From an uncultured Lachnospiraceae bacterium (GTDB lineage: Bacteria; Bacillota; Clostridia; Lachnospirales; Lachnospiraceae), in contig CAJTMW010000027.1 in NCBI GenBank assembly GCA_910577275.1, positions 1 to 57,938 on the forward strand: DNA of 57,938 nt, in the 5' to 3' direction. Made by a program: the position numbers and the translations under genes. This document shows, in pieces, positions 48,154 to 56,181 of the stretch (position 1 is its first letter; every line of letters begins with the position of its first letter). The notes under the pieces were generated by a model. It worked only from the letters and a program-made list of their open reading frames with translations. It made no database searches and had not been told where the DNA came from.

Positions 48154-48336
48154 GAAGCATGGCAGCGTTTGTTTCGATAATCTTTAGAAGTTTTTAAGAT
48201 TTCCCGCAGGATTTTATTTAGTTTTTTGAAGTAGTATGAATACAGGATTCGTTATGAGGATAGGAGCTGTAAAGGGAGTCTGTGGCCGCAAGGCGCGGGC
48301 TTTGCAGGAAAAGATGGAAGAAGGGGCGTGAAGAAC

Positions 48337-48846
48337 ATGACGATGGAAGTGATTATGGAGTATTTTGCAAGATACGGGGGAATCGGGATTTTTGTGATAG
48401 TTTTGCTGGAATATTTGAACCTGCCGGGGTTCCCGGCGGGAGTAATTATGCCGCTTGCGGGTATCTGGGCGGCGAAAGGACAGATTCATTTTATACCGGC
48501 TTTGATTATCACGGTGGCGGCGGGGCTCACCGGAAGCCTTATTTTGTACTGGCTGGGATATAAAGGCGGCGAGCTTTTTTTGCAGAGGTATTTAAACAAA
48601 TTTCCAAAGCAAAGGCCGGTGATAGAGGAGAAACTTTCCTGGGTGAAGGAAAAGGGCAGCGTCGGTATTTTTATCAGCAAACTGATTCCCATGATAAGGA
48701 CGCTGATTTCCATACCGGCGGGGGTGGCGAAGATGAATCTGGCAAAGTATACGGTAAGTTCGACGCTGGGGATTTTCGTGTGGAATCTGTTCTTTGTGGG
48801 AGCCGGGTATTTCCTTGGCGACGCGGTGATAAGTTATCTGAACTAG
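48337..48846 (+). CDS. DedA-family membrane protein (UptA-type lipid translocase)
   Basis: A 169-residue membrane protein, at the short end for the family. DedA features are ILLEYLNLPGFPAGVIMPLAG-like first motif (here VLLEYLNLPGFPAGVI), SLILYWLGYKGGE, and the conserved F-x-S-R/K-x-x-P-x-x-R block ISKLIPMIRTLISIPAG. DedA proteins are known undecaprenyl-phosphate or phospholipid scramblases/flippases (UptA). The ATG at 48337 is spaced correctly from AAGGGG; a GTG three codons upstream is an alternative. The next gene, a GT4 glycosyltransferase, begins 51 bp after its stop. Confidence 0.88.
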   Translation: MTMEVIMEYFARYGGIGIFVIVLLEYLNLPGFPAGVIMPLAGIWAAKGQIHFIPALIITVAAGLTGSLILYWLGYKGGELFLQRYLNKFPKQRPVIEEKLSWVKEKGSVGIFISKLIPMIRTLISIPAGVAKMNLAKYTVSSTLGIFVWNLFFVGAGYFLGDAVISYLN

Positions 48847-48896
48847 AGCGGACGGATGGCAGAAAAGAATTTACAAATACACTTAGGAGCGGGATT

Positions 48897-50087
48897 ATGA
48901 AGATTGCAATGATGACAAATAATTATAAGCCGTTTATCGGCGGCGTGCCCATTTCTGTGGAAAGGCTGGCGGCGGGACTTCGGGAAATGGGGCATCAGGC
49001 GGTGGTTTTTGCGCCTTATTATGAAGAGCAGGAGGCGGAGGAGGACGTGGTGAGATTCGGGGTGCTTTTCCGCAGGAAATCTGACGGTTTTTCCGTACCC
49101 AACAGTCTGGACCCTGAAATCGAGCGGCGGTTTAAGGAGGAGGATTTTGACCTGATTCATGTTCATCAGCCGATGATGATAGGGGATACGGCGAGGTATC
49201 TGTCATGGAAATATCACGTGCCGCTGGTGTTTACCTATCATACCAGATATGAGCAGTATCTTCATTATGTGGGGCTGTCCGCCTTTAAAGGAGCGATGCC
49301 CTTTTATCTGCGGAGATGCATGAAAAGCTGCGATATGGTGTTTGCGCCTACGCCGCTTATGAAGAATTATCTGGAAGAAGTGGGAATTAAGAGCAGAGTG
49401 CGGGTTTTGCCCACAGGGCTTTTAAAAGGCAGCTATCTGCCGGACGAAGAAAAGGCGAAGCTGCTGCGGAGGGAGCTTGCAGGAGAAAAAAAGTATTTAT
49501 TCTGTGTTGTGGCAAGGCTGGCAAAGGAAAAAAATCTGGAATTTCTGCTGCGAAGCATGAAAATACTGAAGGAACGCCGGGGAGGGGATTTCCGGCTGGC
49601 GCTGATAGGGGAAGGTCCCGAGGAGAGGGAGCTTAAAAAGCTGGTAAAAAAACTGGGGCTTGGGGATGAAATCCTTTTTGCGGGAAAGGCGCCGAATCAG
49701 GAGATAAAAAATTACTGCCGTGCTTCCGACGCTTTTCTGTTCACCTCCCTGTCGGAGACTCAGGGAATCGTACTGCTTGAGTCAATGGCTGCCGGCACGC
49801 CTGTCATTGCCGTAAAGGCAACAGGGGTAAGGGATGTGGTAGTCAACGGGAAAAACGGGTATATGACAGAAGTGTCAGAAACGGAATTTGCAGAAAAGAT
49901 TATGGATGTTCTCGAGAAAAAGGAACTGGAAATTTTAAGCCGGGGCGCAAGGAAGACCGCGGAAGAATACAGGGGAAGCGAAATTGCAAAGAGGGCGCTG
50001 GCGGCCTATGCGGAAGCCATTCTGGTAAGGCGGATGAAAGAGGGGCAAAAACGAGGCCGCAGAAACAGAGATGTGGTATACTTGTAA
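48897..50087 (+). CDS. GT4-family glycosyltransferase (glycolipid-synthase-like)
   Basis: A 396-residue GT-B fold enzyme. The N-terminal MTNNYKPFIGGVPISVERLA loop, LIHVHQPMMIG and FTYHTRYEQYLHYV resemble diacylglycerol glucosyltransferases; the C-terminal donor domain has VARLAKEKNLEF and the E-x7-E motif SETQGIVLLESMAAGTPVIA. It likely transfers a sugar to diacylglycerol or another lipid at the membrane inner face, which fits the DedA gene in front. The start at 48897 follows TTAGGAGCGGG. Donor and acceptor are not proven. Confidence 0.87.
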   Translation: MKIAMMTNNYKPFIGGVPISVERLAAGLREMGHQAVVFAPYYEEQEAEEDVVRFGVLFRRKSDGFSVPNSLDPEIERRFKEEDFDLIHVHQPMMIGDTARYLSWKYHVPLVFTYHTRYEQYLHYVGLSAFKGAMPFYLRRCMKSCDMVFAPTPLMKNYLEEVGIKSRVRVLPTGLLKGSYLPDEEKAKLLRRELAGEKKYLFCVVARLAKEKNLEFLLRSMKILKERRGGDFRLALIGEGPEERELKKLVKKLGLGDEILFAGKAPNQEIKNYCRASDAFLFTSLSETQGIVLLESMAAGTPVIAVKATGVRDVVVNGKNGYMTEVSETEFAEKIMDVLEKKELEILSRGARKTAEEYRGSEIAKRALAAYAEAILVRRMKEGQKRGRRNRDVVYL

Positions 50088-50090
50088 TAT

Positions 50091-50111
50091 GTGGTAAGGA
50101 TTCCTTATCAC
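50091..50111. repeat. 21-bp near-perfect palindrome before the second two-component system
   Basis: GTGGTAAGGA-T-TCCTTATCAC pairs over 10 bp with one G-T. It lies in the 78-bp gap between the GT4 gene and the response regulator gene and has no U tract, so an operator is more likely than a terminator. Confidence 0.5.
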
Positions 50112-50165
50112 CTGCAGATGATTTACCGCATTTAAAATATGAGGGGAAGGAAAGGATTTATTGCT

Positions 50166-50873
50166 ATGAACGCATATCACATATTAATTGTGGAGGACGA
50201 TAAGGAAATCAGAGAGGGAATAGAAATTTATCTGAAAAATCAGGGCTACACCGTTTTTCAGGCGGCTGACGGCGTGGAGGGGCTTGAAAAAATCCGTCAG
50301 GAGGAAATTCATCTTGCCATTGTGGACGTGATGATGCCGAGAATGGACGGAATCACCATGGTCATGCGGCTTAGGGAAATGAAGTGTGAAATTCCGGTTA
50401 TCATGCTTTCCGCCAAGTCAGAGGAGGTGGATAAAATCATGGGGCTGAATATGGGCGCGGACGACTATGTGACGAAGCCCTTTACCACCATGGAGCTTCT
50501 TGCCCGGGTAAACTCCCATCTGCGCAGATACGGAAAATTTCTTGAAGCCCTGGGGGAGAAAAAGCAGGATGAAAAGATTTATGTGATTGGCGGGCTTGAG
50601 TTAAACGAGGAGGCGGTGGAGGTTTCCGTGGACGGAAAGCCTGTGAAGCTTACGCCGCTGGAATTTAAAATACTGCTGCTTCTCATGAAGAATCCGGGGC
50701 GGGTATTTTCGGCGGAAGAAATTTACGAGAGGGTATGGAATGAGCAGGCAATCAATACGGATACGATTATGGTGCATATCAGGAAAATTCGGGAAAAAAT
50801 CGAGGTAAACCCGAGAGAACCAAAATATTTAAAGGTGGTGTGGGGTGTTGGATACAAAATCGACAAGCAGTAA
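50166..50873 (+). CDS. OmpR-family response regulator (second system)
   Basis: A 235-residue regulator: receiver domain with EDD (10-12), phospho-acceptor D54 in IVDVMMPRMDG and lysine in VTKPF; winged-helix domain with KLTPLEFKILLLLMKNPG and the C-terminal VWGVGYKIDK. The form is that of VanR/PhoP-like regulators of Clostridia. The start at 50166 follows GGGGAAGGAAAGG. Its 3' end overlaps the kinase gene by 29 bp. Confidence 0.93.
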   Translation: MNAYHILIVEDDKEIREGIEIYLKNQGYTVFQAADGVEGLEKIRQEEIHLAIVDVMMPRMDGITMVMRLREMKCEIPVIMLSAKSEEVDKIMGLNMGADDYVTKPFTTMELLARVNSHLRRYGKFLEALGEKKQDEKIYVIGGLELNEEAVEVSVDGKPVKLTPLEFKILLLLMKNPGRVFSAEEIYERVWNEQAINTDTIMVHIRKIREKIEVNPREPKYLKVVWGVGYKIDKQ

Positions 50874-53196
50874 AAAGTTCAGTTTCCTTTTAGCGGGCGC
50901 TCTTGTGGCGGCTGCCACGGCGGTATTTCTTGCCTTTTATCCGGCTATGGGAGAACAGGCGGATTACCATTACTCGGATTATTTAAAAAGCGACCAGTTT
51001 TTATTTTATTTGTATCAGGGGAACCTTGTCCTTAACAAGCAGATGATGGACAAGACGCAGCAGGAGGAGGTTCCTTATTCTGATTTGTATCTGACGACGG
51101 AAAGCGGTAAGATTTCAGAGGAGGAGACGGGAAGGGAGGGACTGATATACCCGGAGGAAGAGGTAAGCGGGGAATATCTGGAATCCCGGCTTGGCAGGGT
51201 GATGGAGGAGGTTTTCGAGGATTGGGAAAACAGTGTTCTTGGAAATTTTACCCAATATGTGGATTACTGTGTCATTGACCATGAAACAGGCGAGATGATA
51301 AAAAACACCGGCAGAAGCATTGATGCGCTTTATGAAAGCAGGGGAAGCGGAGAATCCGAAAACACAGGGAAGGACTATGTTTATTATGTGATGATGAGCT
51401 ATGACGAAGCGGGTTCTGTCTCCAATATATCGGTGAGGGATGAAAATTCCGACGAGCTTTTAAAGAAGGTGCAGAGCGCCATGGTGAATAAGTGGCTGAG
51501 AGGCAGCTTTGCGGACGCGGCCATTAATATTCTTCAATATCAGAATACGGTTTATTTTTACGGGGAGGACGGGACGCCGGAAAAACTGGTGGTGCATGTA
51601 AACGACAGACCGAAAAATATGACCTTTATCTATGCCCTTACCGCCAGACAGAAGGAAAACATGCTGAAAATGGTGCAAAACGGAAAATTTGGAGACAGGT
51701 TTGGCATTCAATACAGGTGGGAGGTACAAAACGCCTATTATGAGGCCGGAACGCCGGGGATTTACTGGGTGCTTCTTATCATTTTGGGGATAATGGCTCT
51801 TGCCTGCACCAGAATCAGGCGATACTGCCTTCACCGGCTCCCTTCTTTCCAGGTGCATCTGGAGGTTACCCTGACGGCTGTATTTGTGGTGTTCGGCGCC
51901 TGTATTTATTTTGTTATCCAGCTGGTATATTTGACAAACGGCGGATATTTCCCGGAGATTTACGGAAAATATATGGGTTTTGTCCCACAGTCTTTTTATC
52001 CGCTGCTCACCAAAACCATTAACGCGGCTGTGATGTTTCTGTTTTTCGGCATCTGGTACTACCTGATAACCTCGTTTGGGGAGGTGTTTGATATAGGAGT
52101 AAGGGAATTTATACGGCAGAGAAGCCTTATCGTGATGTTTGTGCGCCGGGTAGTGGGAGGATGCAGGAAAAGAACCAGCCGTCTTAAGGAAGAGGTTCTC
52201 CATGTGGATTTGGGAGGAAAAACCGAAAAAACAATTATCAAGCTTCTTGCACTCAACTTCGTGGTTCTTGCCGCGGCATGCACCATGTGGGTGGGCGGTT
52301 ATGCGGCGCTGATTATTTATACCTTTGCGGCTTATTTTGTGATTAAAAAGTATGTAAATAAAATCCAGGGACAGTACCGGAAGCTGTTTGTGGCCACACG
52401 CTCCATTGCGGAGGGCAATCTGCAGACAGAGCTCTCGGAGGACTGGGGAATCTTTGAATCCTACAAGGAGGAGCTTTCCAAAATTCAAAACGGCTTTAAG
52501 GCGGCGGTGGACAAGGAGGTAAGAAGCCAGAGGATGAAGACGGAGCTGATAACCAATGTTTCCCATGATTTGAAAACACCCCTTACGGCGATAACCACTT
52601 ATATCGAGCTTTTAGAGGATGACAATCTTGCGCCGGAGGTTCGGAAGGAATACCTGGGAGTGCTGAAAAGGAAATCCGAGAGACTGAAGTTTCTGATAGA
52701 GGATTTATTTGAGGTCAGCAAGGCCAGCAGCGGAAACGTCACGCTGAATCTTGTGGAGGTGGATATCTGCAATCTGATGCGCCAGGTTTATCTGGAATAC
52801 GAGGACAGGGTGGAGGAGGCGGATTTGATTTTCCGGTTCCGCATGCCGGAGGAAAAGGTGACGCTGCAGCTTGACAGCCAGAAAACCTACCGGATATTTG
52901 AGAATCTTTATGTGAATATCATCAAATACGCCATGCCCCACACCAGAGTCTATGTGAATGCGGATAAGACGGAAAAGGGAATCGTAATCGAGCTGAAAAA
53001 TATGTCGGCAAACGAGCTGAATATCCAGCCTGAGGAGTTGACGGAGCGGTTTGTGAGAGGCGACAGCGCAAGAAATACGGAAGGGAGCGGGCTTGGGCTT
53101 GCCATTGCAAGAAGCTTTGTGGAGCTGCAGGGAGGGAAGCTCTCGGTGGAGATTGACGGGGATTTGTTTAAGGTGGTAATAGTCTTTCCGGCGTAG
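50845..53196 (+). CDS. Large multi-pass sensor histidine kinase
   Basis: A 783-residue kinase. It has an N-terminal membrane helix (about 12-32), an external domain of about 270 residues without a known fold signature, then six or so further membrane helices (about 305-510), a HAMP-like linker, the H-box TNVSHDLKTPLTAITTYIEL (H574) and the ATPase domain (NLYVNIIKYAMP, GSGLGLAIARSFVELQGG). The combination of one large external domain and a bundle of membrane helices is seen in Firmicutes envelope-stress kinases. Translation starts at GTG within the regulator gene. Signal unknown. Confidence 0.9.
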   Translation: MLDTKSTSSKKFSFLLAGALVAAATAVFLAFYPAMGEQADYHYSDYLKSDQFLFYLYQGNLVLNKQMMDKTQQEEVPYSDLYLTTESGKISEEETGREGLIYPEEEVSGEYLESRLGRVMEEVFEDWENSVLGNFTQYVDYCVIDHETGEMIKNTGRSIDALYESRGSGESENTGKDYVYYVMMSYDEAGSVSNISVRDENSDELLKKVQSAMVNKWLRGSFADAAINILQYQNTVYFYGEDGTPEKLVVHVNDRPKNMTFIYALTARQKENMLKMVQNGKFGDRFGIQYRWEVQNAYYEAGTPGIYWVLLIILGIMALACTRIRRYCLHRLPSFQVHLEVTLTAVFVVFGACIYFVIQLVYLTNGGYFPEIYGKYMGFVPQSFYPLLTKTINAAVMFLFFGIWYYLITSFGEVFDIGVREFIRQRSLIVMFVRRVVGGCRKRTSRLKEEVLHVDLGGKTEKTIIKLLALNFVVLAAACTMWVGGYAALIIYTFAAYFVIKKYVNKIQGQYRKLFVATRSIAEGNLQTELSEDWGIFESYKEELSKIQNGFKAAVDKEVRSQRMKTELITNVSHDLKTPLTAITTYIELLEDDNLAPEVRKEYLGVLKRKSERLKFLIEDLFEVSKASSGNVTLNLVEVDICNLMRQVYLEYEDRVEEADLIFRFRMPEEKVTLQLDSQKTYRIFENLYVNIIKYAMPHTRVYVNADKTEKGIVIELKNMSANELNIQPEELTERFVRGDSARNTEGSGLGLAIARSFVELQGGKLSVEIDGDLFKVVIVFPA

Positions 53197-53257
53197 GTAT
53201 GCGATACCTGTACCATAAAATAAGAGGGGAAACGTGCGCTGTCAGGCACACGATGAC

Positions 53258-53292
53258 AAAATCCCGGGGGAAGTCATTTCCCCCGAGATTTT
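53258..53292. terminator. Bidirectional terminator between kinase and the 70-residue gene
   Basis: AAAATCCCGGGGGAA (53258-53272) pairs with TTCCCCCGAGATTTT (53278-53292) over 15 bp with one G-U. The stem ends in AAAA/TTTT on both strands, so it serves both convergent units. Confidence 0.85.
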
Positions 53293-53318
53293 GAGTCAGA
53301 TAGAAAATACAGTATTAT

Positions 53319-53531
53319 TTAAGGCTTAATTGCATATTTTCTAACGACAGTCATGTCGGCATTTGTGATAAAACAGTTTTTTTCTTCATCTGTTAAATCG
53401 CATACCTTGCACCCTTTATTTCGGGCAAATGCGGTTAAGCCTCTGTAATCAATCTGAATATCAGGGATATCCGCTTTGAAATAGGGACCGGCTAAAACAG
53501 TGGAATTATATGATTTCATCTGTCCATTCAT
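53319..53531 (-). CDS. 70-residue protein of unknown function overlapping a GNAT gene
   Basis: A 70-residue protein encoded by a frame that begins inside the 3' end of the GNAT gene (26-bp overlap). It has its own ribosome binding site (GGAGGTTTACGATT before the ATG at 53531). The sequence MKSYNSTVLAGPYFKADIPD, then DYRGLTAFARNKGCKVCDL and ITNADMTVVRKYA looks like a small folded domain; I have an impression that related short proteins accompany acetyltransferases in Firmicutes but cannot name a family. The overlap indicates translational coupling with the GNAT gene, so the two products probably act together. Confidence 0.65.
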   Translation of the reverse strand: MNGQMKSYNSTVLAGPYFKADIPDIQIDYRGLTAFARNKGCKVCDLTDEEKNCFITNADMTVVRKYAIKP

Positions 53532-54051
53532 AATCGTAAACCTCCTTAATCCGTGCGCCGCCAGCTTCTGATATGAAAATCTGATAGGGATGAAGCATGC
53601 AAATCGGTTCGGCATCAAAGACTTTGCAATAATGTTCCATCAATTTCCGGTCAGCTGCAAAGCCGGAAATGGCGCCTTCAAAGCCGTAATTGAAGGAACA
53701 CTGTGCAGCAATGGCGAATAAATGTCCGCCGACACCTTCATATTTCTTTTGCAATGTCATTTCCGGATTGTTTTCCGGTGCAGCACACATCCATGTGACA
53801 AATGCCGACGCCATACTTACATCGGGGCGAACTGCTAATAATCCCTGTATATTCACGCTTCCGTGAATAACCAGTGCATAGATTTCGTTTTCTTTGAGCA
53901 ATTCATTCCAGTTTACATACCATCCGTTTTTTCTGTTATATTTCCGAAGAAAAGAACTTCTCCTTATACGTATGACTTCTGTGTCAACAATTTCTCCGGT
54001 TTCGGCATCCTTTAGACAAGGCGTCATAGTATCTATCCATGGGGTTAACAT
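53506..54051 (-). CDS. GNAT-like acetyltransferase paired with a small protein
   Basis: A 181-residue protein with GNAT-like organisation: a central strand IYALVIHGSVNIQGLLAV, the motif-A region around MTLQKKYEGVGGHLFAIAAQCSF (given in part), where GVGGHL would form the acetyl-CoA pyrophosphate loop, and the late FDAEPICMLHPYQIFI. The N-terminus carries an acid-rich EIVDTEVIRI strand. Base composition is AT-richer than that of RecQ next to it. It has its own promoter (54084-54112) and a downstream partner gene overlapping its end. The acceptor is unknown; self-standing enzyme and toxin-like roles are both possible. Confidence 0.7.
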   Translation of the reverse strand: MLTPWIDTMTPCLKDAETGEIVDTEVIRIRRSSFLRKYNRKNGWYVNWNELLKENEIYALVIHGSVNIQGLLAVRPDVSMASAFVTWMCAAPENNPEMTLQKKYEGVGGHLFAIAAQCSFNYGFEGAISGFAADRKLMEHYCKVFDAEPICMLHPYQIFISEAGGARIKEVYDYEWTDEII

Positions 54052-54083
54052 ACTTTCACCGCTTTCAATGATTTCTTATAATT

Positions 54084-54112
54084 ATTTTAACCGGGAAAGG
54101 ATATTTTTTCAA
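54084..54112 (-). promoter_or_regulatory. Promoter of the GNAT/70-residue gene pair
   Basis: On the minus strand TTGAAA (54107-54112), 17-bp spacer, TAAAAT (54084-54089). Immediately upstream the perfect dyad TGGACT-AGA-AGTCCA (54119-54133) lies between this promoter and recQ, a likely operator. Confidence 0.6.
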
Positions 54113-54118
54113 TGGAAA

Positions 54119-54133
54119 TGGACTAGAAGTCCA
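54119..54133. repeat. 15-bp dyad between divergent GNAT and recQ genes
   Basis: TGGACT (54119-54124) and AGTCCA (54128-54133) form a perfect 6-bp inverted repeat with AGA centre, just upstream of the GNAT promoter -35 box. Confidence 0.5.
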
Positions 54134-54213
54134 ATTATTATTTTAAAACGTGACATCGCTTTTTATTCGTGTTAACATTGGTACTGAAAATGTAACAGGA
54201 GAGCCATAAGCAC

Positions 54214-56181
54214 ATGGATAAATATCAGCTTTTAAAGCAATACTTCGGCTATGATTCCTTCCGGGAAGGACAGGAATATTTAATCGACAGCATTTTGGAG
54301 GGAAGGGACGTGCTGGGAATTATGCCTACCGGCGCGGGAAAGTCTATCTGCTACCAGCTACCGGCGCTATTAATGCGCGAAGCAGGTGCAGAGGACAGCG
54401 GAGAAATGAGCGAAGATGCGCCCTGCGGGCACGGGGCTGATGAAAAGCCGGGAAAGATGCGCAAAGGGGCGGTCACTCTGGTAATCTCCCCGCTTATTTC
54501 CCTTATGAAGGACCAGGTGGAAGGTTTAAATCAGGCGGGAATCCATGCGGCGTATTTAAACAGCTCCCTGACGCCGGGACAGTACAGGAAAGCCCTTTTT
54601 CTTGCGAAGGAAGGGCGGTATCCGATTATTTACGTGGCGCCGGAGCGGCTTGTTGCATCGGAATTTCTGGATTTTGCCCAAAATGCAAACATTGCAATGG
54701 TGGCGGTTGACGAGGCCCACTGTGTTTCTCAGTGGGGGCAGGATTTCCGCCCCGGCTATCTGAAAATCATAAATTTTATCGATACTCTGCCGGTGCGGCC
54801 GGTTGTGGCGGCCTTTACCGCCACGGCGACAAAGGAGGTAAAAGAGGATATTATCGACCTTCTGGCGCTTCAAAATCCGGCCATGATTACCACAGGTTTT
54901 GACCGGAAAAACCTGTATTTCGGCGTACAGTCGGTAAAGGACAGATACGGCGCGGTAAAAAATTATCTGGAATGCCACCCGGGGGATGCGGGAATCATTT
55001 ACTGTCTGACGCGGAAAAACGTGGAGGAGGTCTGCGAGCGGCTGGCCGGGGAAGGCTTTCCGGTCACAAGGTATCACGCCGGGCTTTCCGACGAGGAGAG
55101 AAAAGGCAATCAGGAGGATTTTATTTACGATAAAAAGCCTGTCATGGTGGCTACCAATGCGTTCGGCATGGGAATTGACAAATCCAATGTGAGATTCGTG
55201 CTTCATTTCGGGATGCCGAAAAATCTGGAATCCTATTATCAGGAAGCCGGAAGGGCCGGGCGGGACGGGCAGCCGGCCGAGTGTATTTTGCTGTACAGCG
55301 GTAAGGACGTGACCACCAATCAGTTTTTTATCGAGAATAATCAGGATAATCAGGAGCTGGACGCAGGGCTGCGGCAGCTTGTGATGGAAAGGGACAGGGA
55401 AAGGCTGCGGAAAATGACCTTTTACTGTTTTACCAATGAATGCCTGCGGGATTACATACTAAGATATTTCGGGGAATACAGGGAAAATTATTGCGGGAAC
55501 TGCTCCAACTGCCTCAGCCAGTTTGAAAACACGGATGTGACGGAAATTGCAAAGAGCCTTGTGGGGTGTGTGGAAAGCTGCCGCCAGAGATACGGAATCA
55601 ATGTGATTCTGGACACGGTCCACGGGGCGAATACGGCGAAAATCCGAAGCTACCGCATGGATGAAAACCCTTTTTACGGCGGATGTGCAAAGGTGCCTTC
55701 TCCCAGGCTGCGGCAGGTGCTGAATCATTTGCTGATACATCATTATCTGGCCATGACCGACGACGAGTATGCGGTGGTAAAGCTGACGGAAAAATCGGAA
55801 GATATTTTAAGAGGCGGGGAAGCGGTGGTCATGAAGCTGGCAAAAGAGCAGCCTCATCCGGCCAAAGGGGAGAGCAGAAAGAGCGGGCGGAAAAAAATAT
55901 CTTACGGCGCGTCCGGCACAGGCTCCGGGAGCGGAGAGCTTTCCCCGGCGCAGGAGGCCTTGTTTGAAAGGCTTCGCACCTTGCGGACGGAAATCGCCAG
56001 AGGGGAAAAGGTGCCGCCCTATATTATTTTTTCCGACAGGACGCTGGTACATATGTGTATGTTAAAGCCGGGAACAAAGGCGGAAATGCTGAAGGTTTCG
56101 GGTGTGGGCGAATATAAATATGAGAAGTACGGGGAGAGGTTTCTTGACTGTATACGGAAATCAGGGAGTGTGGAAGCATGA
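54214..56181 (+). CDS. recQ: RecQ-family ATP-dependent DNA helicase
   Basis: A 655-residue 3'-5' DNA helicase used in recombination and fork repair. It has motif 0 FREGQEYLIDSIL, Walker A MPTGAGKSICYQLP (K43), DEAHCVSQWGQDFRP (DEAH from D166), the AFTATAT motif, helicase motif VI QEAGRAGRDG, the zinc cluster beginning at C405 and ending CGNCSNC, and an HRDC-like C-terminal domain. Within the first RecA fold there is an acidic insert of about 30 residues (57-88) not found in usual RecQ proteins. The start codon lies 8 bp after AGGAGAG. It overlaps the following transglutaminase gene by 4 bp. Confidence 0.95.
   Translation: MDKYQLLKQYFGYDSFREGQEYLIDSILEGRDVLGIMPTGAGKSICYQLPALLMREAGAEDSGEMSEDAPCGHGADEKPGKMRKGAVTLVISPLISLMKDQVEGLNQAGIHAAYLNSSLTPGQYRKALFLAKEGRYPIIYVAPERLVASEFLDFAQNANIAMVAVDEAHCVSQWGQDFRPGYLKIINFIDTLPVRPVVAAFTATATKEVKEDIIDLLALQNPAMITTGFDRKNLYFGVQSVKDRYGAVKNYLECHPGDAGIIYCLTRKNVEEVCERLAGEGFPVTRYHAGLSDEERKGNQEDFIYDKKPVMVATNAFGMGIDKSNVRFVLHFGMPKNLESYYQEAGRAGRDGQPAECILLYSGKDVTTNQFFIENNQDNQELDAGLRQLVMERDRERLRKMTFYCFTNECLRDYILRYFGEYRENYCGNCSNCLSQFENTDVTEIAKSLVGCVESCRQRYGINVILDTVHGANTAKIRSYRMDENPFYGGCAKVPSPRLRQVLNHLLIHHYLAMTDDEYAVVKLTEKSEDILRGGEAVVMKLAKEQPHPAKGESRKSGRKKISYGASGTGSGSGELSPAQEALFERLRTLRTEIARGEKVPPYIIFSDRTLVHMCMLKPGTKAEMLKVSGVGEYKYEKYGERFLDCIRKSGSVEA

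Noticed and set aside
47899..48336. A c-di-AMP or other riboswitch ahead of ktrB
   Set aside because: The promoter at 47975-48003 leaves a leader of only about 70 nt, and none of the conserved ydaO/kimA-type blocks are visible.
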